DNA of 52,044 bases from Jejubacter sp036620675 (lineage in GTDB: Bacteria > Pseudomonadota > Gammaproteobacteria > Enterobacterales > Enterobacteriaceae): NCBI GenBank assembly GCA_036620675.1, contig JAZHEE010000029.1; one strand, written 5' to 3'. Shown piece by piece: positions 1 to 7,262 of the stretch; within the stretch, counting starts at the first letter, position 1; each line of letters opens with the position of its first letter. The notes beneath the pieces are model-generated. The model made no database searches and was not told the origin of the DNA. It saw only the letters and a list, made by a program, of their open reading frames with translations. Made by a program: the position numbers and the translations under genes.

Positions 1-30
1 CCGGAAACGAGTGAGCGTTTCCGGATTCTT
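1..30 (+). terminator. hairpin at the window edge, probable terminator of an upstream gene
   Basis: CCGGAAACG and CGTTTCCGG (1-9 and 16-24) form a perfect 9-bp stem around a 6-nt loop, followed by a short ATTCTT. The T-tract is weak and the upstream gene lies outside the window, so direction is a guess. Confidence 0.45.
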
Positions 31-181
31 ACACAACTATTGGATCGATCAACCGATCCTTAACTGATCGGCATTACCGTGGTTACGGGCGATTTTTTTT
101 GTCTGTGGCATCATCGGGTTGCTTAACACCCGGGTGGGGCTAGACTGAAACCGTTTGATAATTTTGTGATGAGGATTGGCT

Positions 182-1165
182 GTGGATGTCATAAAGGGAG
201 AGCAGCTGGATGTCCCGGATGCCGTGTTTGCGCTGCGCCTGGACGGTAAGGGGGGCGTTAGCGATATCGACAACGATACGGTGTTCGACAGCGAGCATCC
301 CTGCTGGTTGCATCTGGACTATACCCGTAGCGAAAGCCAGCGCTGGCTTGCCACCACGGCGCTGCTTCCGGACGCCGTGCGCGACGCGCTGGCGGGTGAC
401 AGCACGCGTCCCCGGATTTCCCGCCTGAGCGAAGGCACTTTTATTACGCTGCGCTGCATTAACGGTAGTACCGATGAACGACCCGATCAGCTGGTTGCGA
501 TGCGGGTTTATATTGATGAACATCTGATCGTCTCCACCCGGCGACGCAAGGTGCTGGCGCTGGACGACGTGATAAGCGATCTGAATCAGGGAACCGGCCC
601 GATAAACAGCGGTAGCTGGCTGGTGGACGTGTGTGATGCATTGACCGATCACGCTACGGAGTTTATCGATCACCTGCACGACAAAATTATGGATCTTGAG
701 GATCAATTGCTGGATCAGGAAGTGCCGCCGCGTGGCGTGCTGGCGCTGATTCGTAAGCAGCTTATTGTTATGCGCCGCTATATGGCACCCCAGCGTAACG
801 TCTATGCTCGCCTCGCCAGCGAACGGCTTGGCTGGATGGATGACGACGCCAGACGCCGAATGCAGGACATTGCCGACCGGCTCGGCAGGGGACTGGACGA
901 GATAGACGCCTGTATTGCCCGTACCGCGGTGATGGCCGACGAAATCGCGCAACTGATGCAGGAATCACTGGCACGTCGCACCTATACCATGTCCGTGATG
1001 GCGATGGTATTTCTGCCTACCACCTTTTTGACCGGCCTGTTCGGCGTTAACCTTGGGGGCATTCCCGGCGGCTCCTGGCACCTGGGCTTCGGTGTATTCT
1101 GCGTCATGCTGCTGGTGATTATCGGTGGTGTTATATGGTGGTTGCGACGAGGTAAATGGCTGTAA
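182..1165 (+). CDS. zntB: zinc transport protein ZntB (CorA family)
   Basis: ZntB is an inner-membrane CorA-family zinc transporter. The product has a long soluble N-terminal domain and two C-terminal membrane helices. The family signature GVN lies in LFGVNLGG at the end of the first helix, and a short basic tail ends in RRGKWL. The sequence matches E. coli ZntB closely over its whole length. I chose GTG at 182 because GAGGA (171-175) is 6 nt upstream and the resulting 327 residues equal the E. coli length. The in-frame TTG at 176 touches the ribosome site and is unlikely. fnrS follows, as in E. coli. Confidence 0.95.
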   Translation: MDVIKGEQLDVPDAVFALRLDGKGGVSDIDNDTVFDSEHPCWLHLDYTRSESQRWLATTALLPDAVRDALAGDSTRPRISRLSEGTFITLRCINGSTDERPDQLVAMRVYIDEHLIVSTRRRKVLALDDVISDLNQGTGPINSGSWLVDVCDALTDHATEFIDHLHDKIMDLEDQLLDQEVPPRGVLALIRKQLIVMRRYMAPQRNVYARLASERLGWMDDDARRRMQDIADRLGRGLDEIDACIARTAVMADEIAQLMQESLARRTYTMSVMAMVFLPTTFLTGLFGVNLGGIPGGSWHLGFGVFCVMLLVIIGGVIWWLRRGKWL

Positions 1166-1210
1166 AAATAAGGAATTAATGTGCTTGCTAACCACAAAAG
1201 GGGAGTAAAC

Positions 1211-1224
1211 CTGATCGAGGTCAA
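1211..1224 (+). promoter_or_regulatory. FNR box of fnrS
   Basis: CTGATCGAGGTCAA matches the FNR consensus TTGAT-N4-ATCAA at 8 of 10 positions. Its centre lies about 42 bp before the inferred fnrS start, the class II activator position known for E. coli fnrS. A possible -10 TATCTC is at 1250-1255. Confidence 0.7.
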
Positions 1225-1259
1225 TAAACATGATATAGGATCGCGGCACTATCTCTCAT

Positions 1260-1381
1260 GCAGGTGAATGCAACGTCAAGCGATGGGCGTTGCGCTCCAT
1301 ATTGTCTTACTTCCTTTTTTGAATTACTGCATAGCACAATTGATTCGTACGACGCCGACTAAATTAGTCGGCTTTTTTTTT
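1260..1381 (+). ncRNA. fnrS: small regulatory RNA FnrS
   Basis: FnrS is an Hfq-dependent RNA induced by FNR without oxygen; in E. coli it represses mRNAs for aerobic functions (for example sodB, maeA, gpmA). The sequence from GCAGGTGAATGCAACG through the mid-region to the terminator matches E. coli FnrS as I recall it, with changes mainly in the terminator loop. The 3' end is a strong intrinsic terminator: stem GCCGACT/AGTCGGC (1354-1360, 1366-1372) followed by nine T. Its place just after zntB is the E. coli position, and the FNR box upstream supports the call. Confidence 0.93.
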
Positions 1382-1456
1382 GGGTTCATCGTGGCTTAGG
1401 TGGAGTGTTCGAAAGCGGAAACAAAAAACCGGCAGAATATGGCGATGCGGCGGGCA

Positions 1457-1509
1457 GTTCCGTTCACTTTGCGTCACTGCTTTTCTGTTAATCCACCGCA
1501 GGTGAACGG
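1457..1509. repeat. degenerate copy of the GTTCCGTTCAC palindromic repeat
   Basis: GTTCCGTTCAC (1457-1467) faces GTGAACGG (1502-1509). The left flank (CGGCAGAATATGGCGATGCGGCGG region) resembles the same flank inside the tandem units at about 2040-2070 and 2265-2290. This is a shortened, diverged member of the same family. Confidence 0.7.
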
Positions 1510-1560
1510 GCCAGGTGGGCTCAGTCGCCGCTCCCCTGGCGACCCGGGCTCCCCGGCGGT

Positions 1561-1701
1561 AAAAAACGCCGCTGACGCGGGCCCCTTCGCTTATCACGCC
1601 GGGCTTTTCGGAACGGGCAAGAGTCGCCATCCCAGGCGGCCTTGCCCTGTCGCGACATCCTGTCGCTCCTCCGGCCCTTCGTAAACGCTGCGGCGTTTTT
1701 T
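1561..1701. repeat. 141-bp element bounded by a perfect 12-bp inverted repeat
   Basis: AAAAAACGCCGC (1561-1572) is exactly mirrored by GCGGCGTTTTTT (1690-1701). The GC-rich interior contains further complementary segments, for example GGGCAAG (1615-1621) against CTTGCCC (1641-1647). It looks like a folded intergenic repeat and would act as a terminator-like structure in either direction. I do not recognise a named family. Confidence 0.6.
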
Positions 1702-1880
1702 AAGCCGGGAGGCAATCCTCTCGTCGCTTCAGACGGGGTGCTCAAATGCAACCAGCAATACCTGTACGGATAAATTCGGGCAGAAGATTCAGGGCGGTGA
1801 CACTCCGGCCTGAAAATCGCCGGAGTATTCACGCCGGAAAGCCAGGTTGTCAGGAGGTGGCGTTTGAGCCTCCTGACCCG

Positions 1881-2382
1881 TTCACCGGTTCCGGAGCCGG
1901 CATAAGAGAAATCACCTTAAGGTGAACGGAACCTTCGCCAGCGCGGCATACTCTTTCAGAACACGGCACTGTCGCAGAAATAGCGCAACCGGCATGACCA
2001 CGTACTACTACCGCCGCCCCAGCCTGCATCTGAAAAGCCACCGGGTAGAATATGATGATGCGGCGGGCTGTTCCGTTCACTTTGCGTGATTGCTTCTCTG
2101 CTGATTCACCGGTTCCGGAACCGACATATAAAGGTAACCTTAAGGTGAACGGAACCTTCGCCAGCGCGGCATACTCTTTCAGAACACGGCACTGGCGCAG
2201 AAATAGCGCAACCAGCATGACCACGTACTACAACCGCCGCCCCAGCCTGCATCTGAAAAGCCACCGGGCAGAATATGACGATGCGGCGGGCTGTTCCGTT
2301 TACTTTGCGTGATTGCTTCTCTGCTGATTCACCGGTTCCGCAACCGGCATAAGAGAAATCACCTTAAGGTGAACGGAACCTC
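1881..2382. repeat. tandem repeat, unit about 224 bp, 2.2 copies
   Basis: Unit starts (TTCACCGGTTCC) are at 1881, 2105 and 2328, giving periods of 224 and 223 bp. Units 1 and 2 are nearly identical; unit 3 stops at about 2382. Each full repeat carries right arm GTGAACGGAAC and left arm GTTCCGTTCAC. Together with the next unit these make hairpins of about 86 bp (2070-2155 and 2293-2379) around a palindrome GGTTCCGGAACC. An identical 31-codon frame occurs in both units (1994-2089, 2217-2312), but 3 of its 4 differences change the amino acid, so coding is not supported. Confidence 0.85.
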
Positions 2383-2521
2383 ATCCTGCCCGACATACTC
2401 ACCCGGAAGCCTGGGCAGCCGCCGGTAACTTCAGCTTCACGACAATCCGCGATGAACCTTTTTTTGTCTGCGATTGAGAGGCGAAGTGTGAAAAGCCCCC
2501 CGGAGCGGGAGGCGAGGGCGA

Positions 2522-3454
2522 TTATTTAATTTCCACCACGTCCAGGCGCTGCAAAGGCTGTTCCGCTTCTTCATCCGCCCGCCAGCCCATCGGCTGCTGA
2601 GGCAGTTCTTCGCGATCGAACGCCAGATCGCCGCCGTCCACCACCTCGCTGCCGTGGGTGATCCCGGCGAAGTCAAACAACGCGCTGTCGCACAGGTGAG
2701 ACGGCACCACGTTCTGCATGGCGCTGAACATGGTTTCGATCCGGCCCGGATAGCGTTTATCCCAGTCGCGCAGCATTTCAGCGATAACCTGGCGCTGCAG
2801 ATTAGGCTGTGAGCCGCACAGGTTGCAGGGAATGATGGGGAAACCTTTGGCCTGCGAAAAACGCTCGATATCCTTTTCGCGGCAGTAGGCCAGCGGGCGA
2901 ATAACGATATGCTTACCGTCGTCGCTCATCAGCTTGGGCGGCATGCCTTTCATCTTGCCGCCATAAAACATGTTCAGGAACAGCGTTTGTAAAATATCAT
3001 CGCGATGATGGCCCAGCGCGATTTTGGTGGCGCCCAGTTCGCTGGCGGTGCGGTACAGAATGCCGCGGCGCAGGCGGGAGCAGAGCGAGCAGGTAGTTTT
3101 CCCTTCCGGGATCTTCTCTTTCACAATGCCGTAGGTATTCTCTTCCACTATCCGGTACTCGACCCCGATACTCTCCAGATACTCCGGCAGGATATGCTCA
3201 GGAAAGCCGGGCTGCTTCTGATCGAGGTTTACCGCGATCAGGCTAAAGTTAACTGGCGCGCTCTGCTGCAGATTACGCAGAATCTCCAGCATGGTGTAGC
3301 TGTCTTTGCCGCCGGAAAGGCAGACCATAATCCGGTCACCTTCCTCAATCATATTAAAATCGGCGATCGCCTCGCCCACGTTGCGGCGCAGGCGCTTCTG
3401 GAGCTTGTTGAGGTTGTACTGTTCTTTCTTGTTAACTTGCTGAGTTTCTTGCAT
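2522..3454 (-). CDS. ttcA: tRNA 2-thiocytidine(32) synthetase TtcA
   Basis: TtcA thiolates cytidine 32 of certain tRNAs using ATP, an Fe-S cluster and an IscS-derived sulfur. The product shows the PP-loop SGGKDS, the paired-cysteine motif CSLC, a second CNLCGSQ motif and the conserved GHHRDD segment. It aligns throughout with E. coli TtcA. I start at MQETQQ (codon complement of 3452-3454), giving 310 residues against 311 in E. coli; an upstream in-frame start would add 14 residues absent from the family. The 5' coding end overlaps a Rac-type attachment core, and an integrase relic lies immediately upstream. Confidence 0.96.
   Translation of the reverse strand: MQETQQVNKKEQYNLNKLQKRLRRNVGEAIADFNMIEEGDRIMVCLSGGKDSYTMLEILRNLQQSAPVNFSLIAVNLDQKQPGFPEHILPEYLESIGVEYRIVEENTYGIVKEKIPEGKTTCSLCSRLRRGILYRTASELGATKIALGHHRDDILQTLFLNMFYGGKMKGMPPKLMSDDGKHIVIRPLAYCREKDIERFSQAKGFPIIPCNLCGSQPNLQRQVIAEMLRDWDKRYPGRIETMFSAMQNVVPSHLCDSALFDFAGITHGSEVVDGGDLAFDREELPQQPMGWRADEEAEQPLQRLDVVEIK
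3405..3430. other. Rac-type prophage attachment core within ttcA
   Basis: This 26-bp segment of the ttcA 5' end differs at only about two positions from the core I recall for Rac prophage integration into E. coli ttcA. The nearby IntR-like relic supports it as a used attachment site. The core sequence is from memory and should be compared directly. Confidence 0.5.
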
Positions 3455-3502
3455 TTTTATCAATCTCAAAAACCAAAAAGGGCATATGCGGGGCAAAAAT
3501 TT

Positions 3503-3735
3503 TCAGATGGCCAGCCTGGCGTTCAACATATCCACCTGAGCGCCATTCATTTCTTCTATCCACGTAGCATAGATCTCATATGCCATCTGCGCGTTCTTAT
3601 GCCCCATCTGGTTTGCTATGAATGATGGGTTAGCGCCAGCCGACAACAGCCAGCAGGCGAACGTGTGAGCGTATGGTACGGATTACGGCGCTGAATGCCA
3701 GCGTTTTACGGGCGCATTTACCCATCTGCGGATTG
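3503..3735 (-). pseudogene. relic of a Rac IntR-like tyrosine recombinase, C-terminal part
   Basis: Reading leftwards from about 3735, the segments RWVNAPVKR, GIQRRNPYHT, HTFACWLLSAGANPSFIANQ and MGHKNAQMAYEIYATWIEEM align in order with the C-terminus of the Rac integrase IntR, ending at a stop at 3503-3505. The frame is broken twice. Two bases are lost after VKR, and one base is lost in the codon of the catalytic arginine of the RHTFA box. The GH motif and candidate active-site tyrosine (in AYEIYATW) remain. The N-terminal and middle parts of the gene are gone. It stands next to ttcA in the orientation seen for intR in E. coli, so it marks a lost prophage. Confidence 0.85.
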
Positions 3736-3750
3736 GAAGGAGAAGGTCAG

Positions 3751-3779
3751 TTATAACATAGATCAAAAGTTTCTATAAT
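3751..3779 (+). promoter_or_regulatory. probable sigma-70 promoter of the permease gene
   Basis: A perfect -10 TATAAT (3774-3779) is preceded at 17 bp by TTATAA (3751-3756), a 4 of 6 match to the -35 consensus. Transcription would start near 3786, about 65 nt before the permease start codon. Confidence 0.6.
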
Positions 3780-3850
3780 TTCCCTTCCCCCTGGTGCCGC
3801 GCCGTTTAACACTTGCGTCGTTTCAATAATAACAATCAAAGGTGATGGGG

Positions 3851-5179
3851 ATGGCGCTGGCTCGTTCGTTGCGGATGCGTGACCTGGTGATTATGGGGTT
3901 GCTGTTTATTGGTCCGGCAGCGCCGGTAGGACTGTTTGGCACGCTGGACGCCGCCAGCGGCGGGGTGGTGCCACTGGTGTATGTGGTAGCGACCGTGGTG
4001 ATGGGCTTTACCGCCTGGTCATATGCGCTGATGTCGCGGGCGGTGCCCAACGCCGGGGCCGTTTATGCCTATACCCGGGAAGGGATTAACCCCCGGGTGG
4101 GTTTTATCGCTGGCTGGATTATTCTGCTGGATTATCTGTTTATTCCGGCGGTGGCCTATCTGTTTAGCGGTATTTCATTAAATGCGCTGGTGCCCACGGT
4201 GCCGGTCTGGGCCTGGACGCTGCTGGCCGTGGTAGCGACCACTGCCCTGAACCTGACCGGGCTGCATAAAACCCGAAAAGTCACCATGACGGTGCTGATT
4301 GCCGAAGTGATCGTACTGGCGCTGATTCTGGCCGGTGGACTGTGGGTGCTGTGGCAGCAGGGATTCAACCGACCTCTGCTGGCGCCTTTTATCGGGAGCG
4401 ATGGGATAAACAGCAGCGCCGTTTTGACCGGGGTATCAGTGGCGGTGCTCTCTTATCTGGGCTTCGATGCCATCTCTACCTTTGCCGAAGAGAATCAGGG
4501 CTCCCGCAATCAGCCCGGCCGGGCGACTTTATGGTGTCTGATCCTGGCAGGCGTGCTGTTTGTGGCTCAGACCTGGCTTGGGGCGCTGCTCAGCCCCTGG
4601 GACAGTCAGACGCTTCAGCAGCAGCCCGAGCTTCAGGGGAAGGCCTATTATGTGATTGTCGGCGAGACTATTTCTCCGTGGTTGGGTGATGCGCTGGCCT
4701 TTGTCAAAGCGTTGGGGGCGGCCTTTTCCGCTATGGTAGGCCAGGCGGCGGCAGGAAGGCTGTTGTTCAGTATGGGGCGCAGCGGTTCATTGCCGGGTTC
4801 CCTCAGTCAGATTGGCAAGCGCAGTGGGCTGCCGGTAACCGCGCTGCTGGCCGCCGCTGTGGTCAACACCGTGCTGGCGGTGATTGCCGCCAGCGTCGAT
4901 GATGGGCTGTCGCATCTGGTCTCTTTTGTGGACGTGGGGGCTATCTGCGGATTTATTCTGCTGCACTGCTCGGTGATTGGCCTGTTTCTGGTGAAGCGGC
5001 GTCAGCGTAGTCTGCGCTCGCTGCTGGCTTGCGGGCTGATACCGCTCATTGGGATCGCGGTGCTGGCGCCGGTTCTGTTCCATATTCATGCCCCGGCGCT
5101 GGTGGCCGGGGCGCTCTGGTTAATGGTGGGGCTGGTGGTGCTGTGGCGCCGGCGGGGGCAGGCTACAGCCGCTTTTTAA
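3851..5179 (+). CDS. APC-family amino acid / amine permease
   Basis: This is an integral inner-membrane transporter of the amino acid-polyamine-organocation superfamily. The first helix carries the typical unwound-helix glycines (MGLLFIGPAAPVGLFG), and about a dozen hydrophobic segments follow, including LSYLGFDAISTFAEE, the usual helix 6 motif. The substrate cannot be told from sequence. Length is 442 residues from ATG 3851, which has AAGG 8 nt upstream; GTG 3842 and ATG 3845 are too close to that site. The 3' end overlaps the convergent acetyltransferase by 17 bp. No partner enzyme adjoins it. Confidence 0.85.
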   Translation: MALARSLRMRDLVIMGLLFIGPAAPVGLFGTLDAASGGVVPLVYVVATVVMGFTAWSYALMSRAVPNAGAVYAYTREGINPRVGFIAGWIILLDYLFIPAVAYLFSGISLNALVPTVPVWAWTLLAVVATTALNLTGLHKTRKVTMTVLIAEVIVLALILAGGLWVLWQQGFNRPLLAPFIGSDGINSSAVLTGVSVAVLSYLGFDAISTFAEENQGSRNQPGRATLWCLILAGVLFVAQTWLGALLSPWDSQTLQQQPELQGKAYYVIVGETISPWLGDALAFVKALGAAFSAMVGQAAAGRLLFSMGRSGSLPGSLSQIGKRSGLPVTALLAAAVVNTVLAVIAASVDDGLSHLVSFVDVGAICGFILLHCSVIGLFLVKRRQRSLRSLLACGLIPLIGIAVLAPVLFHIHAPALVAGALWLMVGLVVLWRRRGQATAAF

Positions 5180-5594
5180 GGTAGTAAACCGACTGACCGT
5201 CGCCGGGAAAATCTTCCAGGGTCATCTGCAACTCATAGCCCAGCTTCTGGTAGAAGGGACGGGCCTGAAAGCTGAAGGTATCCACCAGCGCAAACCGACA
5301 GCCCTGTTCCCGAGCGCTCTGTTCGGCGGCCTGCATTAGCTGGCTGCCGACACCACTGCCGCGTAACGACTCACTGACCCACAGTAGCTTAATGCACAGC
5401 CAGTTCCCTTTGCGCGAGGCGGTAAGCCCCGCCTGCGCCCGACCGGCATCATCATGCATAAAGACGCTTAAATCGCCCCAGTTACTGCGGTCGATAAACG
5501 GCGAATTATAGCTGACCAGCCCTGCGTAAAGCGCTTCCCGATCCCGTTCGTTAATGGCATTGCTTACCGTTATCTTCACTGTGCTGTGCTCCAT
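5163..5594 (-). CDS. GNAT-family N-acetyltransferase
   Basis: This is a 143-residue single-domain acetyltransferase of the GCN5-related family, using acetyl-CoA. The acetyl-CoA pyrophosphate loop R-x-x-G-x-G is at residues 78-83 (RGSGVG), and the C-terminal part shows the FYQKLGYE strand-helix typical of the fold. Substrate is unknown. It is convergent with the permease and shares 17 bp with its 3' end, so the two mRNAs could pair. No terminator is visible between them. Confidence 0.85.
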   Translation of the reverse strand: MEHSTVKITVSNAINERDREALYAGLVSYNSPFIDRSNWGDLSVFMHDDAGRAQAGLTASRKGNWLCIKLLWVSESLRGSGVGSQLMQAAEQSAREQGCRFALVDTFSFQARPFYQKLGYELQMTLEDFPGDGQSVYYLKKRL

Positions 5595-5664
5595 CGGTGA
5601 CTGTGTTGACGCATGTGTAACACAGACCTGAGGAATAAGGCTATCCCTCAGGCACAGGCGTTAT

Positions 5665-7245
5665 TTAGCGTAGCGGCTCGCGAGTGTTAACACCGTTCAC
5701 CAGCCGGGTGATACCCAGCGGATTTTCATCTTTCAGGGCGTCCGGCAGCAGCGCCTGGGGGTAATCCTGATAGCAGACCGGGCGCAGGAAGCGGTCGATG
5801 GCCAGAGTGCCAACCGAAGTACCGCGCGCGTCCGATGTGGCAGGCCAGGGGCCGCCGTGCACCATGGCATCGCAAACCTCCACGCCGGTAGGATAGCCGT
5901 TCAGCAACAGGCGTCCGGCTTTCTCTTCCAGCAGGTTCACCAGCGCCTGACAGTCGCGCAAGTCGTCCGGCTCGGCAATCAGCGTCGCGGTTAACTGGCC
6001 ATGCATTCCCTGTAGCGCCTGATGTAACCCCTGGGCACTACTGGCCTCCACCGCCACGGTCGCCGGGCCGAACACCTCTTCCTGTAACAGCTCATCGCCG
6101 CTGGCCAGCAGTGCGGCATCGGCCTTAAACAGCCATGGGGATGCCTGATTATCATCGCGTGCTTCACCGGCCAGCGAGACCATCTGTGGGTGCTGGCTCA
6201 GACGGGCGAGCCCCTGGCGATAGTGCTGCAGGATCCCGGCATTCAGCATCACCTGCGCCGGGCGGCTGGCTATTTCATCGCGCAGCGCCGCCAGGAATTC
6301 GGTGTATTCCGGGCTTGCCACGCCGACTATCAGTCCTGGATTGGTACAGAACTGGCCGCAGCCCAGCACCACCGAATCCGCCAGCTCGCGGGCTATCTGT
6401 GGGCCGCGGCGGCGCAGGGCTTCTGGCAGCAGTATGATGGGGTTGATGCTGCTCATTTCGGCGAATACCGGAATCGGCTGCGGGCGGCTGGCCGCCATAT
6501 CGAAAATGGCCCGTCCGCCGCGCAGCGAACCGGTAAAGCCCACCGCCTGAATCGCCGGATGTCTGACCAGCACTTCGCCGATGGTGGTGCCGTAAATCAT
6601 ACTGAATACGCCTTCAGGCATACCGGTCTGGCGGGCGGCGCGGATAATGGCGTCGGCAACGTATTCCGCTGTTGCCATATGGCCGGTGTGGGCCTTAAAT
6701 ACCACCGGACAGCCCGCCGCCAGCGCGGCCGCAGTGTCGCCACCGGCGGTAGAGAACGCCAGCGGAAAATTGCTGGCGCCAAACACGGCCACAGGCCCCA
6801 CGCCGAGCCGCGCCTGGCGCAGATCGGGGCGCGGCAGCGGCTGCCTGTCCGGCTGGGCGGTATCGATCCGCGCGCCCAGATAATCGCCGCGCTTCAGCAC
6901 CGCAGCAAACAGCCGCATCTGGCCGCTGGTACGCCCTCGCTCACCGCGCAGGCGGGCCAGCGGCAGAGCCGTTTCCCGACTGGCAAGCGCCAGAAACTCA
7001 TCGTCCAGAGCATCCAGCTCGTCGGCAATGGCTTCCAGAAAACGAGCGCGCTGTTCCGGCGCCAGGCGGCTGTAGGCGGTAAAGGCGCTGCGGGCCGCTT
7101 CACAGGCCGTGGCGGCCTCCTGCTCGGTAGCCTGATAAAAACGCCACGGCAGCGCTTCGCCGCTGGTCGCGTCCAGGCTTTCCAGCACCGTATCGCCCTC
7201 GGCGCTGCGTTCTGAGCCAATAAAGTTGTAACCGGTAATTTTCAT
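5665..7245 (-). CDS. 2,5-dioxovalerate (2-oxoglutarate semialdehyde) dehydrogenase
   Basis: This is a 526-residue NAD(P)-dependent aldehyde dehydrogenase, most like the 2-oxoglutarate semialdehyde dehydrogenases of oxidative pentose and sugar-acid pathways. The catalytic cysteine is C300 in GQFCTNPG, the likely general-base glutamate is E263 in FAEMSS, and the cofactor loop is GFTGS (236-240). It is the last gene of a four-gene operon, 17 bp after the dehydratase. There it would oxidise the semialdehyde made by the FAH-fold enzyme to 2-oxoglutarate. The context strongly supports the substrate, but sequence alone does not distinguish close subfamilies. Confidence 0.88.
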   Translation of the reverse strand: MKITGYNFIGSERSAEGDTVLESLDATSGEALPWRFYQATEQEAATACEAARSAFTAYSRLAPEQRARFLEAIADELDALDDEFLALASRETALPLARLRGERGRTSGQMRLFAAVLKRGDYLGARIDTAQPDRQPLPRPDLRQARLGVGPVAVFGASNFPLAFSTAGGDTAAALAAGCPVVFKAHTGHMATAEYVADAIIRAARQTGMPEGVFSMIYGTTIGEVLVRHPAIQAVGFTGSLRGGRAIFDMAASRPQPIPVFAEMSSINPIILLPEALRRRGPQIARELADSVVLGCGQFCTNPGLIVGVASPEYTEFLAALRDEIASRPAQVMLNAGILQHYRQGLARLSQHPQMVSLAGEARDDNQASPWLFKADAALLASGDELLQEEVFGPATVAVEASSAQGLHQALQGMHGQLTATLIAEPDDLRDCQALVNLLEEKAGRLLLNGYPTGVEVCDAMVHGGPWPATSDARGTSVGTLAIDRFLRPVCYQDYPQALLPDALKDENPLGITRLVNGVNTREPLR

Positions 7246-7262
7246 GACGGAATACTCATCTT

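Larger units (their letters stand above)
1382..2521. other. 1.1 kb non-coding repeat region at the dbpA position
   Basis: In E. coli K-12 the RNA helicase gene dbpA lies between fnrS and ttcA. Here the interval has no helicase motif and no convincing gene. It holds a short palindromic repeat (1457-1509), a long inverted-repeat element (1561-1701), and an approximately 224-bp tandem repeat (1881-2382). Short open frames exist on both strands but have no supporting ribosome sites or known domains. dbpA, if present, must be elsewhere. Confidence 0.75.

Noticed and set aside
140..952. 270-codon minus-strand frame opposite zntB
   Set aside because: Antisense shadow of a high-GC gene with clear family identity on the plus strand; similar shadows occur opposite nifJ, paaE/F, feaB and hrpA.
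1850..2224. 124-codon minus-strand frame through the repeats
   Set aside because: It arises from reading the tandem repeat itself and shows internal duplication without any recognisable domain.
1994..2312. Identical 31-codon frame in both 224-bp repeat units (1994-2089 and 2217-2312)
   Set aside because: Three of four differences between copies change the amino acid, no ribosome site precedes either start, and the sequence has no known motif; better explained as repeat DNA.
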